The position numbers were made by a program, and so were the translations under genes. The notes under the pieces are model-generated. The model did no database searches. It was not told the DNA's origin and saw nothing but the letters and a program-made list of their open reading frames with translations. A stretch of 31,308 nt of DNA from Rhodospirillaceae bacterium UBA6219 (GTDB lineage Bacteria; Pseudomonadota; Alphaproteobacteria; Rhodospirillales; Magnetospirillaceae), in contig DISD01000085.1 of assembly GCA_002435715.1 (NCBI GenBank), positions 1 to 31,308 on the forward strand. Reading direction: 5' to 3'. This document shows positions 1-6,404 of the stretch, piece by piece. Numbering within the stretch: the first letter of the stretch is position 1; every line of letters begins with the position of its first letter.

Positions 1-392
1 CCTTCCCCTTCGTCGCCCGCGAGCTGATCCCGTTGATGGAAGAACAGGGAAACGACGAGGAAGAAGCCGCCCTGACCCTGGGGGCCGGTGGCTGGCGCAC
101 CTTCTGGTCGGTCACCTTGCCCAACGTCAAATGGGGACTGCTGTACGGCGTGTTGCTGTGCAACGCCCGCGCCATGGGGGAATTCGGCGCCGTTTCCGTG
201 GTGTCCGGCCACATTCGCGGCCTGACCAACACCATGCCCCTGCATGTGGAGATCTTGTACAATGAATACGATTTCGTCGGCGCCTTCGCCGTCGCCTCGC
301 TTCTCGCCCTTCTCGCTTTGGTCACCCTGGGCGCCAAAAACGCCTTGGAATGGCTCCACCGCGACCAGCTTGCCGCCACCCGCAGGCACTGA
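1..392 (+). CDS. cysW: Sulfate/thiosulfate ABC transporter permease CysW, C-terminal part
   Basis: Inner-membrane permease subunit of the CysTWA-type sulfate/thiosulfate importer. The gene enters from the left edge, so its start and N-terminal membrane segments lie outside; the reading frame runs from base 3. The visible part has the cytoplasmic EAA loop of ABC permeases (EEAALTLGAGGW, the segment that docks on the ATPase), followed by the family-typical stretch GEFGAVSVVSGHIRG and LHVEILYNEYDFVGAFAVAS, then a last membrane helix and a basic tail. The stop codon is 4 bases before the cysA start, so the two genes are cotranscribed. CysW and the closely related CysT share the EAA loop; the position directly before cysA and the NEYDF segment favour CysW. 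Confidence 0.9.
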   Translation, partial: FPFVARELIPLMEEQGNDEEEAALTLGAGGWRTFWSVTLPNVKWGLLYGVLLCNARAMGEFGAVSVVSGHIRGLTNTMPLHVEILYNEYDFVGAFAVASLLALLALVTLGAKNALEWLHRDQLAATRRH

Positions 393-396
393 CGCC

Positions 397-1434
397 ATGA
401 TCGAAACCCACAACCTGTCCAAACGTTTCGGCGCCTTCGCCGCCCTGGACGACGTTTCCTTGCGCATCAATCCGGGCAAGCTGGTGGCGTTGTTGGGGCC
501 GTCGGGTTCGGGCAAGACCACGTTGTTGCGCATCCTGGCCGGGCTGGACCACGCCGATGACGGCGCGGTGCAATTGAACGGCCTGGATGCCCAAAGCCTG
601 AAAACCCGCGACCGCCGGGTCGGCTTCGTCTTCCAGCATTACGCCTTGTTCCGCCATATGAGCGTCGCCGACAACGTCGCCTTCGGCCTGAAGGTCAAGA
701 AGGGCCGCGACAAGCCCAGCAAGGCGCAGATCGCCGAAACCGTCGGCCAATTGCTGGATCTGGTGCAATTGTCCGGCCTGGCCGGGCGCTATCCCCAGCA
801 ATTGTCGGGCGGCCAGCGCCAACGCGTCGCCCTGGCCCGCGCCCTGGCGGTGGAACCGCGCCTGTTGCTGCTGGATGAACCCTTCGGCGCGCTGGATGCC
901 CAGGTGCGCAAGGATCTGCGGCGCTGGCTGCGCCGCCTGCACGACGACATGGGGCTGACCAGTGTCTTCGTCACCCACGACCAGGAAGAAGCCCTGGAAC
1001 TGGCTGACGAAGTGGTGGTGATGAACAAGGGCCGGATCGAACAGGTGGGCAGCCCGGCCGACATCTACGACCATCCGGCGACGCCCTTCGTCTTTCAGTT
1101 CCTGGGCAACGCCAACCGGGTGGATGGCGTCGTCAAGGGCGGCCGGGCCTTGGTCGGGCCGTGGCGGACCGACGCCCCGGATGTGCCCGACGGCCCGGCC
1201 GTCGCCTTCGTCCGGCCCCACGATTTGGAGGTCACCGCCACCGGTGACGACGCCACCATCCGGCATCAGGTGGTGCTGGGGCCACAGGTGCGGCTGGAGC
1301 TGACCGTGGCCGACGACATCGCCGTCGAGGCGGTGATCGACCGTGAAACCCATTCCCGCCTGGAATTGCGCCCAGGCGGAAAAGTGGGATTGCGCCCCCG
1401 GCGGATCACCGTGTTCTCTGCCGGGGACCGCTGA
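397..1434 (+). CDS. cysA: Sulfate/thiosulfate ABC transporter ATP-binding protein CysA
   Basis: ATPase that powers sulfate/thiosulfate import with CysT/CysW. The 345-residue protein shows Walker A GPSGSGKT (about 34-41), Q-loop Gln80, signature LSGGQ (136-140), Walker B LLLLDE (156-161) and the H-loop histidine in FVTHD (about 194), so the nucleotide-binding domain looks intact. The residues from about 235 on are the extra C-terminal TOBE-like/regulatory domain typical of CysA. The ATG at 397 is chosen because the protein then begins with the usual MIETHNLSKRFG; the frame is open further upstream but that part overlaps cysW and has no family likeness. The gene ends only 3 bases before the end of the convergent ectD, with no hairpin between them. 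Confidence 0.94.
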   Translation: MIETHNLSKRFGAFAALDDVSLRINPGKLVALLGPSGSGKTTLLRILAGLDHADDGAVQLNGLDAQSLKTRDRRVGFVFQHYALFRHMSVADNVAFGLKVKKGRDKPSKAQIAETVGQLLDLVQLSGLAGRYPQQLSGGQRQRVALARALAVEPRLLLLDEPFGALDAQVRKDLRRWLRRLHDDMGLTSVFVTHDQEEALELADEVVVMNKGRIEQVGSPADIYDHPATPFVFQFLGNANRVDGVVKGGRALVGPWRTDAPDVPDGPAVAFVRPHDLEVTATGDDATIRHQVVLGPQVRLELTVADDIAVEAVIDRETHSRLELRPGGKVGLRPRRITVFSAGDR

Positions 1435-1437
1435 AGC

Positions 1438-2319
1438 CTAGGCCGCGACGGGGGTGAAGTCGCGACTGCCCAGAAAGGGCGGACGCGGCGGCAAGCCGCT
1501 GAACGGGGCCACCGGCAGGTTCTCGACGCTGTTGTAGACGAAGAAAACGTTGGAACGCGGAAACGGCGAGATGTTGCCGTTCGACCCATGCATGACATTG
1601 CAATCGAACAACAACACCGAACCCGCCGGTCCCTTGGCCTGGATCAGCCCATAACGGTCCACCAGCCAGCGCAGAGAATCCGGATCGGGCACCCCCAGTT
1701 CCTGGGCGGCCAGGGATTGACGGAAATGGTTTTCCGGGGTGGCGCCGACGCACGAGATGTAATGGCGCTGCGACCCGGGCGAGACCATCAGCGGGCCGTT
1801 GAACTCGTTGTTTTCGGTCAACGCCACCGAGCACGAGATCATGCGCATGCGCGGGACCCCGTCTTCCACGTGCCAGGTTTCGAAATCGGAATGCCAGTTG
1901 AATTCCTTGCCCTTGAAGCCCGGCTTGTAATTCACCCGCGACTGGTGAATGTAGACGTCGGACGCCAGCAATTGGCGGATGCGGTCGACGATGCGGCGAT
2001 CCTGGGACAGGCTTTTCAGTTTGTCGCCATTGCGGTGGATTTCGAACACCGAGCGCATCTCGCGCGAGCCGGGCTCGACGATGACGTCGTCCCGGTCCGC
2101 CCCATCCAGCGATTGGCGGATCTGCTGCATTTCGTCTTGATAGATTTTGGTTTCCCGGGCATCGAAGAACGCCGGCAGGAACAAAAAGCCGTTCTTGTCG
2201 AAGAAGGCCACGTCCTCGGCGCTCAGCGGGCCGCAACCGCCGGCATAGACCACCGGATCGACGCGGTCGAGGATGGCGGCGGAATCGTCTTGGCGCGACG
2301 GATAGAAATCCTGGTTCAT
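1438..2319 (-). CDS. ectD: Ectoine 5-hydroxylase EctD
   Basis: Non-haem Fe(II)/2-oxoglutarate dioxygenase that converts ectoine to 5-hydroxyectoine in the cytoplasm. The 293-residue protein carries the EctD signature FNWHSDFETWHVEDG (about 140-154), supplying the iron ligands His143 and Asp145, and the distal segment MHGSNGNISPFPR (243-255), with His244 as third ligand and Arg255 as probable 2-oxoglutarate contact. The start at 2319 is preceded by an excellent ribosome binding site (GGAGGAGAAGGG) and gives the usual length; an upstream ATG at 2391 would lie inside ectC. It is the last gene of ectABCD, 16 bases after ectC. Having ectD predicts that the cell can make hydroxyectoine, not just ectoine. 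Confidence 0.95.
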   Translation of the reverse strand: MNQDFYPSRQDDSAAILDRVDPVVYAGGCGPLSAEDVAFFDKNGFLFLPAFFDARETKIYQDEMQQIRQSLDGADRDDVIVEPGSREMRSVFEIHRNGDKLKSLSQDRRIVDRIRQLLASDVYIHQSRVNYKPGFKGKEFNWHSDFETWHVEDGVPRMRMISCSVALTENNEFNGPLMVSPGSQRHYISCVGATPENHFRQSLAAQELGVPDPDSLRWLVDRYGLIQAKGPAGSVLLFDCNVMHGSNGNISPFPRSNVFFVYNSVENLPVAPFSGLPPRPPFLGSRDFTPVAA

Positions 2320-2335
2320 CCCTTCTCCTCCCCGG

Positions 2336-2731
2336 TTATTCGGCGGCGTCTTCGACCAGCGGATAGACGCCGTTTTCGTCGTGGGTTTCACCGCCGGTCA
2401 GCGGTGGATTGAACACGCAGACCATGCGCATCTGGGTCTTGGCCCGCAAAAGATGTTCGTCATGCTGGTCAAGCGCATAGACCATGCCGGCCTTGATGGG
2501 ATGGATGACGCCGTCGGCCAGGGTTTCCACCTCGCCTTCGCCCTCGATGCAGTAAACCGCTTCCAGATGGTTCTGGTACCAGATGTGGGTTTCGGTCCCG
2601 GCATAGATCAGCGTGTCGTGCAGGGAATAGCCCATGCCGTCCTTCTTCAGCAGCAGACGGCGGCTGGTCCAGGTCTCGGCGGTGGTTTCGTTTTCGGTTC
2701 CGATGATGTCGGACAGGGATTTGACGATCAT
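2336..2731 (-). CDS. ectC: L-ectoine synthase EctC
   Basis: Cupin-fold cyclising hydrolyase (EC 4.2.1.108) that closes N-gamma-acetyl-diaminobutyrate to ectoine. The 131-residue length is normal for the family. The three metal-binding residues described for EctC are in place: Glu57 (in NHLEAVYCIEGEGEVE), Tyr85 (AGMVYALD) and His93 (DEHLL). The N-terminus MIVKSLSDIIGTENE is family-typical, which fixes the ATG at 2731. It lies 3 bases after ectB and 16 before ectD, consistent with one ectABCD transcript. Confidence 0.96.
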   Translation of the reverse strand: MIVKSLSDIIGTENETTAETWTSRRLLLKKDGMGYSLHDTLIYAGTETHIWYQNHLEAVYCIEGEGEVETLADGVIHPIKAGMVYALDQHDEHLLRAKTQMRMVCVFNPPLTGGETHDENGVYPLVEDAAE

Positions 2732-2734
2732 GGG

Positions 2735-4006
2735 TCAGGCAGCCTTCGATTGCTTGGTGGGGGTCAGGGCGGCGACGACACGGGCCAGCACGTCCAACCC
2801 CTGGCACAGGGCGTCGTCGTCGATGGTCAAAGGCGGCATCACCTTCAGCACCTCGGATTTCGGACCCGAGGTTTCGATGATCACCCCCTCGGCAAAAGCG
2901 GCCCGGGCGGCTTTTTCGGCCATGCCGTCCTCGGCGAAGACCAGCCCTTGGATCAGACCGCGCCCGCGCACCTGGGCGATGCCCCCGGGATGGGCGGCAG
3001 CGATGCGGTCCAGGGCGTCGCGCACCAACTGGCCTTTCCGCAGGACTTCCGCCTGGAAGTCGCCGTCGGCCCAATAGGCCCGCAAGGCTTCGGCGGCGGC
3101 GACGAAGGCGGCGTTGTTGCCGCGGAAAGTGCCGTTGTGCTCGCCCGGCGCCCATTGGTCCAGATGCGGCGCGATCAGGGTCAGGGCCATGGGCAGGCCG
3201 ATGGCGCCGATGGATTTGGACAAACAGACGATGTCGGGCTTCAGTCCCGCCAGTTCGAAGCTGAAGAACGGACCGGTGCGGCCGCAGCCCATCTGGATGT
3301 CGTCGACGATCAGCAAGATGTCGTGACGGCGGCACAATTGCTCCAGCTTCTTCAGCCAGGCGACGCTGCCCACGTTGATGCCGCCTTCGCCCTGCACCGT
3401 CTCGACGATCACCGCCGCCGGCAGGTCGATGCCCGAACCGTTATCGGCCAGATAGCGTTCGAACACCGTCAGGGTGTCGACGCCGTCGCCGTGATAGCCG
3501 CAGAACGGCATGTGCATGGTGTGGGTCAACGGCACCCCGGCGCCGCCACGCTTGGCCCCGTTGCCGGTCACCGCCAGCGAGCCCAGGGTCATGCCGTGGA
3601 AACCGTTGGTGAAACCGATGACCAGATGTCGCCCGGTGACCTTGCGGGCCAGTTTCAGCGCCGCTTCCACCGCGTTGGTGCCGGTGGGGCCGGGAAACTG
3701 CAACCGGTAATCCAGGCCGCGCGGCTTCAGGATCAGCCGGTCGAAGGTTTCCAGGAAATCGCGCTTGGCCACCGTGGCCATGTCCAGGGAATGAACGATG
3801 CCGTCACCGGCCAGATAATCCAGCAAGGCCTGCTTCAGGCGCGGATTGTTGTGGCCGTAATTCAGCACGCCGGCTCCGGCGAAGAAATCGATATAGCGGC
3901 GGCCTTCCTCGTCATGGACGAAATGCCCGCTGGCCTTGGCGAAGACGGCGGGAAAGTCGCGGATGTAAGAACGGACGGACGATTCCAGGGTGTCGAAAGT
4001 TTCCAT
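2735..4006 (-). CDS. ectB: Diaminobutyrate-2-oxoglutarate transaminase EctB
   Basis: PLP-dependent class III aminotransferase (EC 2.6.1.76) making L-2,4-diaminobutyrate from aspartate semialdehyde with glutamate as donor. The 423-residue protein has the class III motif IVDDIQMGCGRTG (about 233-245, Asp235 for the PLP ring nitrogen) and the Schiff-base lysine in LSKSIGAIGLPMA (Lys264). The N-terminus METFDTLESSVRSYIRDFPA is typical of EctB, so the ATG at 4006, preceded by AAGGAATGAAACC, is chosen over an in-frame ATG at 4063 that would lie within ectA. It follows ectA by 4 bases and precedes ectC by 3. Confidence 0.95.
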   Translation of the reverse strand: METFDTLESSVRSYIRDFPAVFAKASGHFVHDEEGRRYIDFFAGAGVLNYGHNNPRLKQALLDYLAGDGIVHSLDMATVAKRDFLETFDRLILKPRGLDYRLQFPGPTGTNAVEAALKLARKVTGRHLVIGFTNGFHGMTLGSLAVTGNGAKRGGAGVPLTHTMHMPFCGYHGDGVDTLTVFERYLADNGSGIDLPAAVIVETVQGEGGINVGSVAWLKKLEQLCRRHDILLIVDDIQMGCGRTGPFFSFELAGLKPDIVCLSKSIGAIGLPMALTLIAPHLDQWAPGEHNGTFRGNNAAFVAAAEALRAYWADGDFQAEVLRKGQLVRDALDRIAAAHPGGIAQVRGRGLIQGLVFAEDGMAEKAARAAFAEGVIIETSGPKSEVLKVMPPLTIDDDALCQGLDVLARVVAALTPTKQSKAA

Positions 4007-4010
4007 GGTT

Positions 4011-4586
4011 TCATTCCTTGTTTGTCTTGAACGGGCCGATGGTGAACAGATCCTCACCTTCATGTTGGCCGGGAAAGTCGTCGGCGTTCAGCCAGGCGCA
4101 ATCCGTCAGCCCCACCCCCATGCGGCGGGCGAAACCGGCGAACAGGGCGCGGCTGGCGGAATTGGTCGGGGTGATGGTGGTTTCCAAAAAGGCCGGTCCG
4201 TCTTGCTTGATCAACCAAGCCAACATGTCCGAGCCCAAGCCGGTGCCGCGACGCCGCAGCGCCACGCCGATCTGCCAGACGAACAACGCCTGCGGACGCG
4301 TGGCTTGGCGATAGGCCACCACCAATCCGACCGGACCGTCGGCATCCTCGGCCAGCACACAGGTGGCGGGCCAATTCCGGCAGGCCATCAGATAAGCGTA
4401 AGGGGAGTTCAGGTCCAGACCACCATTGTCGCAGACCAGCGACCACATGGCCTTGCCATCACTGGGCAGGGGGTGCCGGAAGACCACATCCGACGTGACA
4501 TCGCGCCGTGGCGGATGATTCCCTGATGTCTGCACAGGGGACAGCCGAAGTGAATTCGGACTTTCATTTAATTGCTTTACACTCAT
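4011..4586 (-). CDS. ectA: L-2,4-diaminobutyric acid N-gamma-acetyltransferase EctA
   Basis: GNAT-fold enzyme (EC 2.3.1.178) that acetylates diaminobutyrate. The acetyl-CoA loop RRRGTGLGSDML is visible, as are the EctA landmarks DLNSPYAYL, TCVLAEDADGPVG and ETTITPTNSASRALF. It is the first gene of ectABCD. The family core begins near VVFRHPLPSDG at residue 34, so the first 33 residues are an extension without recognisable likeness. The start is uncertain: the ATG at 4586 has no Shine-Dalgarno sequence, and a TATACT hexamer (minus strand, 4594-4589) sits just in front of it, so either the mRNA is nearly leaderless or a later start is used (for example the GTG at residue 18). No aspartokinase (ask) or EctR regulator gene is linked. 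Confidence 0.93.
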   Translation of the reverse strand: MSVKQLNESPNSLRLSPVQTSGNHPPRRDVTSDVVFRHPLPSDGKAMWSLVCDNGGLDLNSPYAYLMACRNWPATCVLAEDADGPVGLVVAYRQATRPQALFVWQIGVALRRRGTGLGSDMLAWLIKQDGPAFLETTITPTNSASRALFAGFARRMGVGLTDCAWLNADDFPGQHEGEDLFTIGPFKTNKE

Positions 4587-4603
4587 AAAGTATAATTACT
4601 CTA

Positions 4604-4624
4604 TTCGCACCTGTTTTGTGCGAA
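4604..4624. promoter_or_regulatory. Inverted repeat upstream of ectA, candidate operator
   Basis: Perfect 7-bp arms TTCGCAC / GTGCGAA separated by 7 bases, lying 18 bases upstream of the ectA start codon. The position and the dyad suit a dimeric repressor or activator of ectABCD, but no regulator gene is linked and I do not recognise the motif. A short hairpin in the leader is the alternative. Confidence 0.45.
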
Positions 4625-4715
4625 GAGCACCTCATTCTGTTAGAATACATGGTGATTTTTGTCTTACCTTTGGAGTCTATCGACCCTCATAGCCGCGACA
4701 GGACACCACATTATC

Positions 4716-4806
4716 TGATTCATTTCAAGATTTTTGCTGAAAAAAATGACTCAGACATAAATTACATATTGATTCATATATGATTTTTCCGACACGGACT
4801 GAATCA
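4716..4806. repeat. Four TGANTCA palindromes upstream of ectA
   Basis: The palindromic heptamer TGANTCA occurs at 4716-4722 (TGATTCA), 4747-4753 (TGACTCA), 4770-4776 (TGATTCA) and 4800-4806 (TGAATCA), with start-to-start spacing of 31, 23 and 30 bases. Each contains GANTC, the target of the alphaproteobacterial cell-cycle methylase CcrM. Further GANTC sites lie at 4673, 4920 and 4933. Whether this is a methylation-sensitive control region or an operator array cannot be told from sequence alone. Confidence 0.5.
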
Positions 4807-4972
4807 AATTCATGCCATCAAGGTGCATTTTCGCAACGCACAATCACGCCTTGGACAGCTGCCTGAACATCCATGCAGCAAGTCACATAAAGAAGAACAA
4901 ACAACAACGCATCATCACGGAATCGGTACGACGATTCTGTGATCTCAGAAGTCATTTCTATGAAAAATATGC

Positions 4973-6241
4973 TTATTTCAGATCATCATCTGTCGGCATA
5001 TCGACGCTTCCCTGGTCGATGCGCGGATCCAGACGGATCACCACCGGTGTGGTGCGCGGTATGGCGGCAAACGCGCCCTGATCCTGGGCGGGAACCGGCG
5101 GTTGGACCCGCATGCGCCACAGCCCGAAAGCCGCTGCCGCCAAGGCGACGACAGCGCTGAACAACGGCAAGCCAGGCGCCCCCAGGAACGTCATCGCCGC
5201 CGAGGCCACAAACGGACCGACAGCCGCCCCGGCGGAATACAGCAGGATCAACCCGCCGCCGGCCGCCGCCATGTCGTCGGCGGCCAGATGGTCGTTCACT
5301 TGGGCGATGCTGACCGGATAGACGGCGAAGGTCAGCCCGCCCAGGAACACCGCCGCCGCCAGCAAGGCGACGAAGACGCCATCGGGCAGAAAGGCGGTAA
5401 CGATTCCCGTGACGGCCAAGGCGACGAACAACCCGACCAAAACCGTGCGGCGGTCGAACAGATCGGACAGCCATCCCAGCGGCCATTGCAGCAACACACC
5501 GCCCAACACGGCGGCGCTCATGAACTGGCCGGCCTGTTCGGCGCCATACCCCAGATTCAAGGCAAAGACCGGCCCCAGGCCGTATAGCGTGCCGGTGACC
5601 GCACCGCTGATCCCCGCCCCCACCGCGCCAAAGGGCGACACCTTGTAAAGGCGCGGCACCGAGAACGACCCGACCCGTGGCAAGGGTGGCGGTGCCTGAC
5701 GGCTGAGCGCCACCGGCACCAGGGCCACCGACAGGCAGATGGACAAGATGGCGAACATGGCCGCCCCCGCCGTGCCGGGCAGGCCCAGCAGGAACTGACC
5801 GGCGCCGTATCCGCCATACAGGCAGACCATGTAAAGGGCCAGCACCTTGCCCCGGTTGGCCGGTTGCGCGGACTGGTTCAACCAGCTTTCCACACAGATC
5901 AACATGCCGGCCATGCAATAGCCCTCGGCCAGGCGCAGCATGCCCCAGGCCAGCGGATCGACCATCAGCGCATGGCCCAAAGTGGCCGCCGACAGCAACG
6001 AGGTGAAAACGGCGAAAGCACGGATATGGCCGACACCCGACACCGTGCGGCCGGCGGTCAGCGAACCCAGGATGGTGCCGGTGAAATAAGCGGCGGTCAG
6101 CAGACCGATCTCGGCCGCCGACACCCCGGCGCCGTCCAACCGCACCGACAGCACCGTGGTCAGGGCGCCCGCTCCGCACATCATCAGCACGACACTGAAC
6201 AACAGGGCGAACAGGGCGGTGACGTTGACGCTGGCGTTCAT
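4973..6241 (-). CDS. MFS transporter, YcaD-like
   Basis: Predicted 12-helix inner-membrane transporter of 422 residues, substrate unknown. The N-terminal half resembles the YcaD-type MFS group: GLLTAAYFTGTILGSL in helix 2, then RLAEGYCMAGMLICVESWLNQ and NRGKVLALYMV. A basic loop GWLSDLFDRRTVLVG between later helices is the usual MFS signature. A hydrophilic tail of about 45 residues ends in several acidic residues. The ATG at 6241 is chosen because CCAAGGAGGGGGC precedes it directly. It is transcribed toward the ect operon but separated from it by 386 bases, so a link to ectoine transport is only a guess. Confidence 0.85.
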   Translation of the reverse strand: MNASVNVTALFALLFSVVLMMCGAGALTTVLSVRLDGAGVSAAEIGLLTAAYFTGTILGSLTAGRTVSGVGHIRAFAVFTSLLSAATLGHALMVDPLAWGMLRLAEGYCMAGMLICVESWLNQSAQPANRGKVLALYMVCLYGGYGAGQFLLGLPGTAGAAMFAILSICLSVALVPVALSRQAPPPLPRVGSFSVPRLYKVSPFGAVGAGISGAVTGTLYGLGPVFALNLGYGAEQAGQFMSAAVLGGVLLQWPLGWLSDLFDRRTVLVGLFVALAVTGIVTAFLPDGVFVALLAAAVFLGGLTFAVYPVSIAQVNDHLAADDMAAAGGGLILLYSAGAAVGPFVASAAMTFLGAPGLPLFSAVVALAAAAFGLWRMRVQPPVPAQDQGAFAAIPRTTPVVIRLDPRIDQGSVDMPTDDDLK

Positions 6242-6289
6242 GCCCCCTCCTTGGCTTGACGCCAAGGGTAACACAGGCCGTCCGGAATG

Positions 6290-6316
6290 AAAAAAGCCGC
6301 CCCCGTTGCCGGGGCG
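6290..6316 (-). terminator. Orphan intrinsic terminator on the minus strand
   Basis: Stem 6298-6303 (CGCCCC) with 6311-6316 (GGGGCG), followed on the minus strand by six U residues (A at 6290-6295 on the plus strand). It stands about 50 bases in front of the MFS start codon at 6241, and no recognised minus-strand gene ends here. It may end a small transcript (see the small ORF at 6332-6394) or act as an attenuator in the MFS leader. Confidence 0.65.
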
Positions 6317-6331
6317 ATCAAGGGTGCAGGT

Positions 6332-6394
6332 TCACGGATCGACGAAACCGCGGTGATCTTTCCACCATGCTGACAAAATGAAAACTTTCCCCAT
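6332..6394 (-). CDS. Possible 20-residue small protein ahead of an orphan terminator
   Basis: ATG to TGA ORF encoding a 20-residue peptide that begins MGKVFILSAWW and ends KDHRGFVDP. Its stop is 16 bases before the orphan terminator stem, the normal layout for a short gene. No Shine-Dalgarno sequence is evident and I do not recognise the peptide. It begins 10 bases from the divergent start codon at 6405, so any transcript would be antisense to, or divergent from, that gene's leader. A non-coding RNA of about 100 bases or a transcription attenuator of the MFS gene are equally possible. Confidence 0.25.
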   Translation of the reverse strand: MGKVFILSAWWKDHRGFVDP

Positions 6395-6404
6395 ACACTA
6401 AGGC

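Larger units (their letters stand above)
4587..4972. other. AT-rich intergenic region upstream of ectA
   Basis: This 386-base region holds no gene I can support, although two short plus-strand ORFs cross its right part. It is visibly richer in A and T than its neighbours. It must carry the promoter of ectABCD (reading left on the minus strand). It contains seven GANTC pentamers, a 7-7-7 inverted repeat at 4604-4624, a 12-bp inverted repeat with one mismatch at 4714-4725/4744-4755, the 10-bp palindrome TCATATATGA at 4774-4783 and a small repeat TGAAT-3-ATTCA at 4800-4812. I see no convincing sigma-70 -35/-10 pair. No clear terminator follows the MFS gene, whose transcript therefore may run into the ect promoter region. 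Confidence 0.75.

Noticed and set aside
244..396. N-terminal extension of cysA by 51 residues
   Set aside because: Overlaps cysW in another frame, and CysA proteins begin at the MIETHNLSKRFG start at 397.
2381..4030. 549-codon plus-strand ORF
   Set aside because: Lies across ectB and ectC, which are certain; sequence is low-complexity antisense.
4812..5160. Two plus-strand ORFs of 89 and 73 codons
   Set aside because: Mostly inside the antisense of the MFS gene, with no ribosome binding site and no recognisable protein character.
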